In this document: positions 33,846-45,029 of the stretch, piece by piece
How the letters are laid out: each line of letters begins with the position of its first letter
How positions within the stretch are numbered: the stretch's first letter is position 1
DNA from: Nicotiana tabacum
Lineage: Eukaryota; Streptophyta; Magnoliopsida; Solanales; Solanaceae
Direction: 5' to 3'
NCBI RefSeq assembly: GCF_000715075.1
Contig: NC_134089.1
Span: 108,693,157-108,757,156 of the forward strand
Length of the DNA stretch: 64,000 bases
Notes under the pieces: model-generated
What the model saw: the letters and a program-made list of their open reading frames with translations, nothing else
Told to the model about the DNA's origin: nothing
Databases searched by the model: none
Position numbers and translations under genes: made by a program

Positions 33846-36800
33846 CTAGAGTTCATATGCAGGGAACCTCGTTTCCATTGGTTCTATCATGTCGAGAAAG
33901 AGATAAGCCATTCCTCCAATTCCTTCAAACAGTGAGTACGGGCGATCACCTCCATGCATAACTCCCTCTGATATAAGTGTTTGAGCTCTAGCATGCAGAA
34001 AGCATGCAAATGCCCTCGCCTTGTACAGGTACTCCACTTTACCTGTCAAACGATATAGTGAAAGAAATACATAGGAATTCCCACTAACACCATGACAAAT
34101 TCCAACCCGTTTTAGTAGGCCCCGATTCCAAACCACCTCAGCCGCTTCTGCAGCTGCCTGCAGAAACTCGTCACTACTGAAAACCTGAAACATTATAACA
34201 GATGAGCAGATTATTCAGATAGTTTGGTGAAGGGAATTGAAGGATCAAAGTGAAACAAGCACAAGGATGAGACAGTGACTTGCACTATCCTAAGCAAAGT
34301 CCAACTTTCAGCTACAGCATAATATAATTGGATCTTCCTGTTAACTTTTTAATGAAAAGGAGAATATTGTGATATAGGCTTGTCATAACAATCAAAAGCC
34401 CCTCATTTTTTTTTTTTTAAAGATTAAGACGTCTGAATCTGAATACACATCTGAATATCAAGATATTTATTAAGATTAAGACGTCTGAATCTGAATACAC
34501 ATCTGAACATCAAGATATTTATTAAGATTAAGACATCTGAATCTGAATACACATCTGAATATTAAGATGTGTATTAAGATCTGAATACTAAATGATTAAG
34601 ACTGTTTGATTTTTAACATCTGAATGTATAAAATTTATCTTTACTTGAAAATTAATAAACATAAAATCAAATGAAATACTAATTAATCTAATATTCTATC
34701 AATAAAATATATAATTTTTTTAAAAATATGGTAATTGTTGGTGGTGATGGCTAATGGTGCTGCTTGTGAATGCCGACTAGAGGCGGTGGTTGGTGGTAAG
34801 TTTGGTTGATGGTTGTGGTTCAGGATAGTAGCTAGTGGTGATTAGTAGTGGTGGCGATTATGATTGAGGATGGCGGTGGTGAGTGGTGATAGTTAATAAT
34901 GGTGGGTGGCGGTGGTAGTTGTAATTGAGGAAGGTGGTGGTGGGTGGTGGTAGTTAATAATAGTGTGTAGTGCTGGTTATGATTGTTGATGGTGATGGGG
35001 TAGATGAGTGTTTGTGGTTGAGAATGATGGTGGTGGGAGCGGTGCGGATGGCGGGTAGTGGGAGTCGATTATGGTGGCGGCTGTGATTGAGGATGATGGT
35101 GGTGATGACTGTTGAGTATGATGGTAGTGGTGGTAGTGGCGACATGGTGGTAGTTGATAATGGTAGGCGCTGACGACAATTAATAATGAATATGGATGAT
35201 AGCATCTTAATTAAATTAAGTCTATGTTATGGATCTTAATCATACAGACTTATTCATACACTCAATGATTAAGATTTGATGAATAATTAAGATTCAGACT
35301 TTAAAAACAAACGCATTTAATGTCTGAGATCTGAATGATTAAGATTTCAAACCTCCATTAAGTGCAAACAAATGAGGCCTAATATGTGCAACCTCAAATA
35401 TCAGAAAATCACTCCAGGCTCACGGTGGGATTTCCTCTCATGTGTTAAAAAGGAGTTAATAGGACCATTAAATTACCATCAAGAGTACTCTGTTACTGCA
35501 ATTACTAGAAAAAGTATCACCAATTAGTAGTATTCCATACCTCAGCTGCTTTGATTAGAGTAAGGGCAACACCTGGAGCACCATGGCACCAATGCACAAG
35601 TCGGTCAGATTCACTTCCATCACTTGAGGGGTAATTTCCACTGGGAAAACGATTTCGGATCATGTAACGCAGTGTGGCCTTCACATCCTCGGCCTCGTCT
35701 GCTTTCAGTTCCATGTCCATAAGTACATGCATTATCCCAGCCAGCCCATGAGCAGCACCCCAGTATTTTTTTTCATGCCATTCATACATTAGAGGACATC
35801 TTCCTTTCCCCATTTTTCGTCCGGATTTTATTACCTCAACAACAACTGCTTGCTGCATAAAAATTTGCAACCAAATTAAGAGACCATTATAATGAGGTAT
35901 AAGACGCAAAAGGTGATTAAATTTGTGAAACTTCTTACAATTTGGGTTGGAGATATTGTATCTCTACCAATATTCTTGTTCAAGAATGAACATGCCCACA
36001 AGAAACCAGCTCTCCCATACAACAACTCATTTGGAAGATCTTTAGGAAGCTCAATCTGCATTTATAGGTAGATAATGAGGAGACAATATACATCACAGAA
36101 AAACCACTATGTGGAACAATGAAAAGGACATAATGATGGAAACTGAGGACCAGCGTAGCTAAGGCAGGAGTATATATCCACCTCTTTGAATTTTGTTAGA
36201 TAGTGGTCGCACAATTGTTCATCTCCACTGTGTTTGGCAACAACTGCACCAAGAGCATAAACACCAGCCTGTCCACATATGAAGGTCACACGCCTGCAGC
36301 TTCACAAATTAGAGTTCAACTTATCCTCGTGTATTCCTTAAAAACTTGCTATGTTGGAGATCATGAAACAGAGACTTCTGTTAATGTTTGGTTGAAACAT
36401 TTGACTAGTGCTGACTTAAGATTTCTTTTTACCCAAATATCAGAACGACCAAAGAGGAAAGAGAAAACGCAGAACACCAACAAGTAGGCCAAATCATAAC
36501 CAAAAAAATTAAATGCACAAAGAGAGATGCTAGATCCTTTTTAATCATTAAATAGGAGGACTAGTGACTCACAAACAAATTTGCGCTGTAAAACTTGTGA
36601 CACCAAAAGCTCTACCCTCCAATCCCAATTAATCTACAAGAGATCCTACCAATTGTTAGACACTAATGTACTTGATGGTCTTCCCTATCCCATACAATAT
36701 TAACCATTTATTACATAACTATAGACGGCAATAATTGAGACAAGATATTTAGACTCACTAAAAAATAGTAGGAATTTTAACTTAAAATTAAAAGTAAGGA

Positions 36801-37808
36801 TTTTAGGAGAAAGAACAGAATAAACAAACAGATAATGGACCTTCTACACATATCCATTTCCTCCTCCTCTATTCAGCTTCTTCGCCTTTAATTTCCTTCC
36901 TATTTTGGCCAATCCGCGTAAGAACTTTATGTATGCGGCTTGATGATCATTTAGAAGATTTCCAGTCATACACTAACTATTTAAACCTCAATATGTCTAC
37001 TTGTCTATCAATTGACTTATTGTGAGAGTACTAGATATCATTTAAATGAGTTATTTACAATAAAGATGATTTTTCAGGCAGGCTAATTAAAACCACAAGA
37101 TATGTTCTCATTTTTCTTTAGACAAGACAAAAGAAATTTAAGCTCAAAATTTTTTTGTTTCCCCCTGCAAATTGCGCGGGGAGAGATGGGGGAAGAGGGG
37201 TTACCCAGAACCATGGGAAGCAGAGTCGCAAGCCTTGATAATATGAGAACAGAGAGCAAGATCATTGTTGTCACGAGTAACTTGGTAAGCTTTAAATAGC
37301 AAAAAAGCAGTTCCCAAAGCTCCGGTATAAAGTGTATAGTCACTCACACGTCCCCCTTTACATACCCATGTTTCCTTCACAATCTGAAACATACCACAAC
37401 AAAATTAATAAACAAAAGGAATTTACACAAACATCTTGTAGGCACTCGATACTTGGGTCGAAAATAACACTCCCGGCGTTGCAATTCATGTGAACTTTTT
37501 GCTTTTTAGTTGATTTAAAAAAAAATGATCCTTTCTAAGTTTAAAACTACACAAGTTTCAAAATTCTTTTATTTTTTCCTTAAAATTCATGTCAAGTCAA
37601 ATAAATTCGCATAAACTGAAAGGGAGGAATTACTTCGTACCGTTTCTTTGAGGTCCTGAGCAGCACTTTTGAGCTTCTGACAAACGGTTCTATAGGGCAA
37701 ATGAAGAAGCTTCGACAGTGGATCTTTTGCTCCTTCGGGAAATGATTGTTGGACTGTAGTTTCATCGACGAAGACAAGCATGGTGTTTGGGAAGTAACGG
37801 TCAGCCAT
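33846..37808 (-). CDS. LanC-like protein (GCR2/GCL family), intact copy
   Basis: Six exons on the minus strand: 37641-37808, 37205-37383, 36182-36293, 35939-36055, 35541-35852, 33846-34184, giving 408 residues, the usual family length. Starts MADRYFPNTM. Family features: DYTLYTGALGTAFLLFKAYQ in the N-terminal part, RVTFICGQAGVYALG, ELLYGRAGFLWA, YWGAAHGLAG, then the zinc ligands HWCHGAPG (Cys281) and GICHG (Cys326, His327), and the final [12 protein letters not shown] motif. The human LANCL1 zinc ligands Cys276, Cys322 and His323 correspond. The plant proteins are peripheral membrane or cytosolic; the reaction is unproven. Gene A lies directly downstream in the same direction, so the pair arose by tandem duplication. 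The first and last introns carry MITE-type insertions. Confidence 0.88.
34398..35380. mobile_element. Degenerate inverted-end element in LanC-like gene B intron 5
   Basis: The left end CCCCTCATTTTT pairs with the complement of AAATGAGGCC at the right. Inside both ends are copies of ATTAAGAC-TCTGAATCTGAATAC motifs; three tandem copies of about 47 bases lie at 34420-34560, and related inverted sequence lies near 35260-35340. No target duplication was found. Confidence 0.5.
34735..35200. repeat. GGTGGT-rich low-complexity segment
   Basis: About 460 bases dominated by GGTGG, GTGGTAG and GATGATGG motifs on the plus strand. The minus-strand ORF at 34954-35205 is a translation of this repeat. It lies inside the preceding element. 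Confidence 0.65.
37465..37632. mobile_element. Degenerate Stowaway MITE
   Basis: Ends resemble the Stowaway element at 22485-22702: CTCCCGGCGTTGCAATTCAT at the left and the complement of ATAAACTGAAAGGGAGG at the right, with several mismatches. It lies in intron 1 of LanC-like gene B. Confidence 0.6.
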
Positions 37809-37984
37809 CTCTTTGATAGCTCTGTCTTTTGCGTAGCAGATTCCCGTGTATAAAATAGTTACTCACTCCGTTCCGTGAGTCTAAAAAGACTTTAAAATTA
37901 TGAAATTTGTAATTTTAAATATTTTATAGTATTTTTTGCAGACACATAGTACTGATTGACGAGTGGCGCGTGATGGTGTTAACA

Positions 37985-38760
37985 ATATGTTAGAGGTTTG
38001 GAGGCAGACTTTAGACTAAAGATTTCAGGTTGAACAAGACAAACAGAATACTTGAAGTGCAATCCATGAGGCTGACGTGAAAGTGAAGCTTCAACACAAG
38101 TCACTCCTAGGAGAGGAAGTTTCAAGTATCTGGAGTCTACAATCCAAAGTAACGGGAGATTGACAAAGATGTCACACATCATATTGAAACGGGATAGACA
38201 AAATGCAGGCTCGGGTCTGGGGTCTTAAGTGATAAGAATATACCATCGAGTTTTAATGGTAAGTTTTGCATAGTGGTGGTTAGATCAATTATATTGTATG
38301 AGGCGGAGTGTTCGTCAGTCAAGAATTTTCATGTCCAGAAGATGAAAGTAGCGCAAATGAGAATGCTGAGATGGATGTGTAGGCATACCAGAAGAGATAA
38401 GATTAGGAATGAAGATATTCGAAATAAGGTTGGAGTGACCTTAATAGTGGACAAGATGCGGGAAGTGTGACTAAGATGGTACGGGCATGTGAAAAGGAGA
38501 TGCACTGATGCACCAGTAGGGAGATGTGAGAGGTTGACCATGGTGGGTCAAAGGAGAGGTAGAGACAAGCCGAAAAAGTAGTGGAGAGAGGTGATTATGA
38601 AGGACATGGCGCAATTACAACTTACCGAGGACATGATGCTTGATAGGAGGGTGTGAATATCGAGAATTAGGGTAGAGGGTTAGTAGGTAACTGCCATAAG
38701 TTTTCCTTTTTATAGTCTTAGTATTACGTCCGCTTTCTCTTATTCTTAGACTAGTTCTGG
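37985..38760 (+). mobile_element. 5'-truncated RTE-type LINE
   Basis: Conceptual translation gives the C-terminal part of plant RTE reverse transcriptases: a RLNKTNTEYLKC stretch, then KMKVAQMRMLRWMCRHTRRD, KIRNEDIRNKVGV and [10 protein letters not shown], ending near a RRVWRSRIRVEG-type tail (here RRV*ISRIRVEG). Several stops and shifts are present. The catalytic part and 5' end are missing and the 3' end is lost after about 38760. Confidence 0.8.
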
Positions 38761-40467
38761 TCACTTGCGTTGCACGTGTATTTCGTATCAATAGGTTCAT
38801 TTTTTTTTAAAAACAATTATAAACATTAGCAAAACGTGTGATTGAGGAATAAAATAAAATTTAAAGGAAAAAAAATCCAATTTTAAAACAATATAAGGTT
38901 TTAGTACCTTAATAACACTCTCCAACCATACCTTGCCTAAAACTTCTCCCTAAGAAGGGTTGATGGACTTGGTGGAAAGTGTATGTGTAAACTCTCACGG
39001 CAAAGAAGTATGTTGGCTCTTTGGCCATCGCACTCCCAATTCATTGTCAGACAAAATATAAATGTGTTAGTGTTTGCTCTATAGAAAGATATAAAAAGAA
39101 AATGACCTCTTATCCCTCGTTATTTTCTAGCTTTGACATTTCCTTTTCGTTTCTCTTCTAACTATACAACTTGATAGTACAAGCCACAACCCATAATTTC
39201 AACATTGTGTTCATATCTTCAGAATCATCACCTGAGATAGTAAGTTACCAAAAGATATTAACACATGGTCAAGAAAATTACTAATGGAATGATATTTATT
39301 GCTAATTTGACAACAAATTAGACGATGGAATTAGTAAATTCTCAAATCATTGAAAAGACAAAGTATACCATCTGATAAAAGTGGTAATCAAACTTTTTAT
39401 ACGTTAACATTTGAATGGATTTGTTTCATACAAATATTATTTATTGTGCCTCCAAATCCCATCAACGAATGGTACAATTAAAATAAAAGGCCAATCCATG
39501 ACAGCTCAAGTAATTCAACCGCATAAATCAATTTACAAAGTACACAGTTTACACCTACCCATGAGTACCTCCCACAAAATTGAGACCAACATTAGTTAAT
39601 AAGATTCTACTCCATAGCACAATGAGAGTTCACTTCTAGTTTCATATGTACAGATAAAGACATCAAAATATAAAGAGAGAGGAAAGAGTAAAGAGTACCT
39701 CCGAAAGTTCCTTACTCTCCTAAAATTTCATTTACCGCCACATAGAGAAAGTTGATTTTAGTGTATAGAGGATGTAAAATTCCGAAGAATATGAACCGCT
39801 ATTTTGTTAGATTTTTTTGGATATCCAAAACTTGAATAAGTATATATTTTAAGATTCTTCACTATATATCGGTAAATTAAGCACAATATTATGTACATAA
39901 CAACATACAGATAAGAAAGAACATAAATATGACTCTTGCCTCTTGGTGACTAATGCTCATTCAACCAAAGGTGAGATAGTAATAATAGTCTCTTCATTTG
40001 CTCATAATTTCAGATTACTTGCACTTGATAAATAATTGTTCAAGTGTCTTTTATAACTAATTTAAAATTCTATATTGGTTTTTGAAGAGCACAATAACAG
40101 CAGGTACTTGAAGAGTCTAACCACCATTATTATTGTGATTAACCGTTATAATTTTTCAATATCTTCACCTTTTTTGTATTTATTAGAATGTAAGTTACAT
40201 TTTTGTACAAATATTTGTATAGGAGTAGGATTGATTGAGGGGCAAAACTGTCGATTAGCGTTTGATGGGTAAGTTTATAAATCAACTTTTAACTTAGGCT
40301 GTTCATACTTTTAGTACAGTATATGATATATGATATGATGATGATTTCTAGTAATACATGTTGTTTGCTTCAGTTATCCTATTTTTCTTACTGTTTTTAC
40401 TTCATATTTTTTCATGTTGATGCTACTGCTTCTTTTCCATTGCTTCGCCACTATTTTATTTCTTTTT
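38761..40467. other. Intergenic, no gene seen
   Basis: AT-rich spacer without recognised features. Confidence 0.5.
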
Positions 40468-40594
40468 AGCCGAGAGTCTAACTATTGAAAATAACCTCTC
40501 TACTTTCACAAGTTATGGGTAAGCTAAGGTGTGCGTACACATTATCCTCCCCAGACTCCTCATGGATTACTGTGTATGTTGTTATTGTTGTTGT
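40468..40594 (+). mobile_element. TS-type SINE, 5'-truncated
   Basis: AGCCGAGAGTCTAACTATTG, then a CCTCTCTAC segment, GGTGTGCGTACACA and CCTCCCCAGACTCC, and a (TTG)n tail: the conserved 3' body of the tobacco TS SINE family. The tRNA-like head is missing. Confidence 0.7.
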
Positions 40595-41528
40595 AAATAT
40601 TTTATGGTATTTGTGATTATAAGTTTTTAAAATTTATGATTTTTAAATATTCACACCTATACAACTAGTAAGTAATAATTAAAATTTTAAAATTAACCTT
40701 TATTAGTTTTCAATGAACTAAAAATTTAGGATTTAGGGTCAGCAAAATATGAAAGAGAGAAGGCAGGTGAATCACAAATACTGCTTGATACTAAGAAAAA
40801 CGAAAAATGCACAGAAAATTGACAAAGGCAAAAGCAGTTAAAAGAGTAAGAAGATCGAAAGAAAGGCAGAAAGCAAATGTAGAGCTGGTCGTATAATATT
40901 GCAAAAAAATATTAACAATGGTGAAAAATCGGATAATTCCTCATCCCGGAGAGTTTTTTCAAGGGTAAACAATGACATATGAACAATGTGTTGAGCCATA
41001 AACTCAGTCCAACATAAAAACCATTAACCACTACACGACCGTGAACGTCAAATTCCCCAACGACAAACACACAATGACGCCTGCATCAAGCTCAGACCGG
41101 CGAATTGGCAGGTAGTGCTTTTCCGTCACCCTAAACTGGTTGATCATACTTTAAACTTTTTACGGAAGATATCCACCATAAATTATCTTAATTCGGATTG
41201 GAAAAGTATCAACTCTGATGCTAAGTCTGACGCGACAAATTAGATCTAATAGAGAATGAAACTGAATTATTTGCCCTCTATGTGCTTGAGAGCATGAGGG
41301 ATGAATGAATGTGTAGACTGGCAATTCTTTTAGGTGGTTGGCCCTTTTATTATTTCTTTTTAATGTTAGAAAAATATTAGAATATGATTGTGGGGCTTCA
41401 GTGGGTAAAGATCGATATAGGTGATATTTACTAGCTAGGAATAGATTTTAAACTTGTTAGATAACTTCTAATATTTATTTTATTTGGTATAGTGATGACG
41501 TGAGTTAAGCTTAAATGAAGAATAAGAA
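40595..41528. other. Intergenic, no gene seen
   Basis: AT-rich sequence. The short GC-richer part near 41035-41130 encodes nothing recognisable. Confidence 0.45.
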
Positions 41529-41582
41529 AGTTAGCTAACCCAACTCATGTGGAATTGAGACGTGATTATCGTTGTTATTGTA
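41529..41582 (+). mobile_element. RTE LINE 3' end remnant
   Basis: GCTAACCCAACTCATGTGGA followed by ATTGAGACGTGATT and a TTG-type tail is the terminal sequence of plant RTE LINEs. Only the last 50 or so bases remain. Confidence 0.55.
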
Positions 41583-43610
41583 TGTTGCTAAGTTTTGAGA
41601 TTTATTGGATGACGTAGTGAAACAGTGGTATAAAATTTTGGTTTTTTAATTTTATAACGCAAAAACTTGATCCTTGTTATGGTATTGTTCAAATTCTTTG
41701 GTGAAAAGGTGAGTTCAGTTAGTTAAAAAATGTGTAGACTGGTCTTCCCATTACATTGTGTGTTAAGTTGATATGTTAACAGTTTTAATTATAGAGGTGG
41801 CTCAAAGGGGAGGCTACTAATATTTTCGTTTACACAATATTGAAGTTTGTAGGAAAAAAGTTCAAAATTTGTATATATAAGAAAATATAGAAAATTTAAG
41901 TTTTAACATTTTTTTATAGAATTTTGAGTTAAACTATTCAAATCTTCATACTAATAAATAAAGTTTTTTATAACAAGATCCAAATTAATATATTACAAAC
42001 ACATGTCTAATATCTTATTAACTTAAATTAACCTTTGTTTATATAAATAATAATATTATTATGTAAAGTTAAAAGTTTTATATCTTGTAAAAATACTACA
42101 CTAGTACGAAAGGAAAAGGAAAGACAATATTAAATTTTTTGCATGTGTGTGTTGGTGTATAAAACTTAGATTTTTATTAAAATTTTGTTTTAGACCACTA
42201 ATTTTGTCCAGCCGCCCTTGGTTCCAAATTGGATTTCATCTCATTAAAACTGAAATGGTGATGTTCCATTGTGATACGTTTTATGGGTGAAAAGTAAAAA
42301 ATTGTGTTAGAATGAGTGTTAATGAACATTGGGGTTAACCTTATCCTCATTACTATTAAAATGTATACATTAAAACTAGTTGACTAAAAGATGAGTGCAA
42401 TTAGTTTGAACATGTGCGTTTTTTCTATGTGTTAGGTTAAGTTTTGCAGTAACTATTGGCAAGCCTGACTATAATGCATGAGTCATCCCTCAAGTTCTTT
42501 GTTGAGCCACTATCTAAGAGAGTTCAAAAGTATGTTAAGATGCACTCACAAGTTGTTGAGTTGTTTAGGTATTTGGTTAAGTGCAGATCAAAAGTGGGAG
42601 GAAGACATTAGGACTTCAAAACTCAAATGAGGAGTAGGATGGGCATGCGTTAGCTGAAAAATGACACAAGAAAGGACATCTAAATTTGAATACTAAGGAG
42701 AAAACTAATGTACACTGGACTTTAAAGTTTCTTGGCAGGTCTTTTGAGCTCTTTATAAGTTGATTTTTTACAAGTCTTACGTTTGTAAATTATGGAGTAA
42801 AACTAACTGATGATCTTCTTTAGTTTGATAGCATTAGATTTATTTACAACAAAAAAAGCGATTAATGGATGATACAATTACCACCCATACAAAAGAAAAT
42901 TAAAGAAAACACAAAAAATATGGAGAAGATGGTGGTTTTTAAAAAGACGGAACAAGTAAAATCAACCATGATCCTGAGCTTAAGGGAGATAATCCGAATG
43001 GAATTGGCAGAGCACAGAGAAAAAACTGAAATGAATAAACTGCATATACTTGAAAACAAACTACCTCATATTATAATAAGGTTTTTGGATGAAGTGGGGA
43101 CATCAAAGAAGGTATATGGAGATATAGGTAATGGTAAGGCAAATAAATGATATTTTAAGTATGTGATCTTCATAGTACGTACGTTAGTATTTGACATTTA
43201 GGGTCGTGTTTGAAAAGTTATGTGTAATTACCTGGAAGTATAAAAGTATACAACCAACCTACCCTTTTGTATAGATTTCTAAACTATTTTAAATAATATG
43301 AGCCCAACAAGGCCTCCCAAAAGATTTTGACAGAAGAAGATAGACCAACCGTCCCTCTCCACCCCCTCCCACTTAGCCGCCTCATAACAAAGAGTATAGG
43401 TGAATGGTTCTTATAGAGAAATCCAGATTGAAACTATTAAAGATTCTACGTTAGCTCTAAAGTAAGGAGATCACTTAAAACTCCTCACCGAATTACTACA
43501 TTCAATCATTTCACATAGAACTTTGCTGGAAACTGAAGATTTGATGGGAAGGAATGTTTTTACAAGCGGTAGAAAGAGGGAACTATTTCTGACCCAGCCC
43601 TACCTACACT
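41583..43610. other. Intergenic, no supported gene
   Basis: AT-rich. A 93-codon ORF at 42869-43150 (plus) is Lys-rich and lacks any recognised domain. Near 43205-43260 a GTGTTTGAAAAG...TGTAATTACCTGG piece resembles the MITE-like sequence at the window start. Confidence 0.45.
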
Positions 43611-43616
43611 ATGATA

Positions 43617-44540
43617 TTTTATATTTTAATACCACACAAGAGGGGGGGGAGTGATTTGTGTGGTGTCCAATTTTTCGCTTAAACTGGTTATGGAAGGACC
43701 TGGTTCTTTTAAGTCTTCCTAACATACTATTACAAATATAGTAAATGCTGAAAGTAAAGAACACAAGTATTTTACGTGGAAAACACCTGGCTCAAAAGGT
43801 GAAAAAATCACGACCTACTTCCTAGTAGGATTTTCCCAAACTCTTCACTAAATCACTGAGCGAAAAACTACATTTACAAAATACTTTTGTAAACCTAGGA
43901 TTAACTCTAATCCCGTTGTGGCAAGCAGCCTCTAAGTATTGCAACAATTTCAAGTTAACTCTAACTTGAATACTCAACGTACCTATTAATATTGCTTCTA
44001 GATAAAGCTGAAAGGTACAGTATGAAAATACCTACTACAATTGAACTAGAATAAAAGACAGACACTTGGAACTGGTTCTTCTATCTGTTTCATGTAGCTT
44101 CAGGTTTGCATACTTGAATCACACACGAACTGCTTGCAAAAAGCCTTGCTATTTTGCTCTCAATTCTTGTTTAACTTCTGCGTTTGTGCATTACCTGTAA
44201 ATGAGAACATCCTGCAATATATAGAGTTAGTAGATGAAGAAATAACTAGAGTTCTAATGCTACTCTTCCTTGATGGAAGAGTTCTAGTTGATTTCAACTT
44301 TTAACTTCTTCCTTATCTTGGATACTGTTCTCTTTGAGTAAGAAGTCCTTTTCTTTATTAATTATGCAACTTTTTCGATCAGGAGATATTAATTCTGTTA
44401 AGTTAGGTTTATCTCCTTCACGTGCATCCCACATGCTCAAATTTGCTTGTGTCTATGCTCACAAGGGATGTACCTGGTTTATGCCTGAGTTCCTTTGTCA
44501 GTCTTTAAAACTAACCTTCACTTAGGTGAATAAATTTCCC
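43617..44540 (-). repeat. 3' LTR of Sirevirus copy 1
   Basis: Bounded on the internal side by a purine tract (AAAAAGGGGAAA on the minus strand) and on the outer side near a CCCCCCTCTTGTGTGG stretch. A TATA-like CTATATATTG (minus) lies at about 44216-44225. Exact ends are uncertain, because no matching 5' LTR and no target duplication are present. Confidence 0.6.
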
Positions 44541-44548
44541 CTTTTTGA
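44535..44548 (-). other. Polypurine tract
   Basis: Minus strand CATCATCAAAAAGGGGAAA next to the LTR start. A second similar tract (CCAAAAGGGGAAAAA, about 44728-44742) lies 190 bases upstream. Multiple polypurine tracts are a reported Sirevirus trait. Confidence 0.6.
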
Positions 44549-45029
44549 TGATGACAAACTCTGTGCTTTTCATACGCTTAAGCCCTATTTAAACTCAGCT
44601 CAACATCAACACAATGTTATAAATATTTTTCCTTTTTATCACTTATCATCTATGACCAGGTTCATTAGGTTATAAACATCACTTGTTCAAAGCTAAACAT
44701 CATTTGTTTAAAGCACAACCTAATTATTTTTCCCCTTTTGGCATCATCGAAAAGTTGCTTAAAAATGTGCAGTACCCAGATTGTAAAACTTACTCATGGC
44801 CACTGGAGCTATCCCAAATGCAATCATGGATTAATCATTATTGATCAAGGTAAGAATTTCAAACATCAAAGAAATAAAAACAAACAGTTAGAGCAAAAAT
44901 CAGCAGATTTCATTGATAGTTGATATGATTCTTCCATAATGTATAAAAGGAAATAAAAATACTGAAAACATGAGCAAACAACAACAAAAGAAACATCCCA
45001 AACTGGGTCACTGAAGGAACTACACTAGG

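Noticed and set aside
42869..43150. 93-codon Lys-rich ORF
   Set aside because: No recognised domain, no nearby promoter or splice structure, in AT-rich spacer. Not enough support for a gene call.
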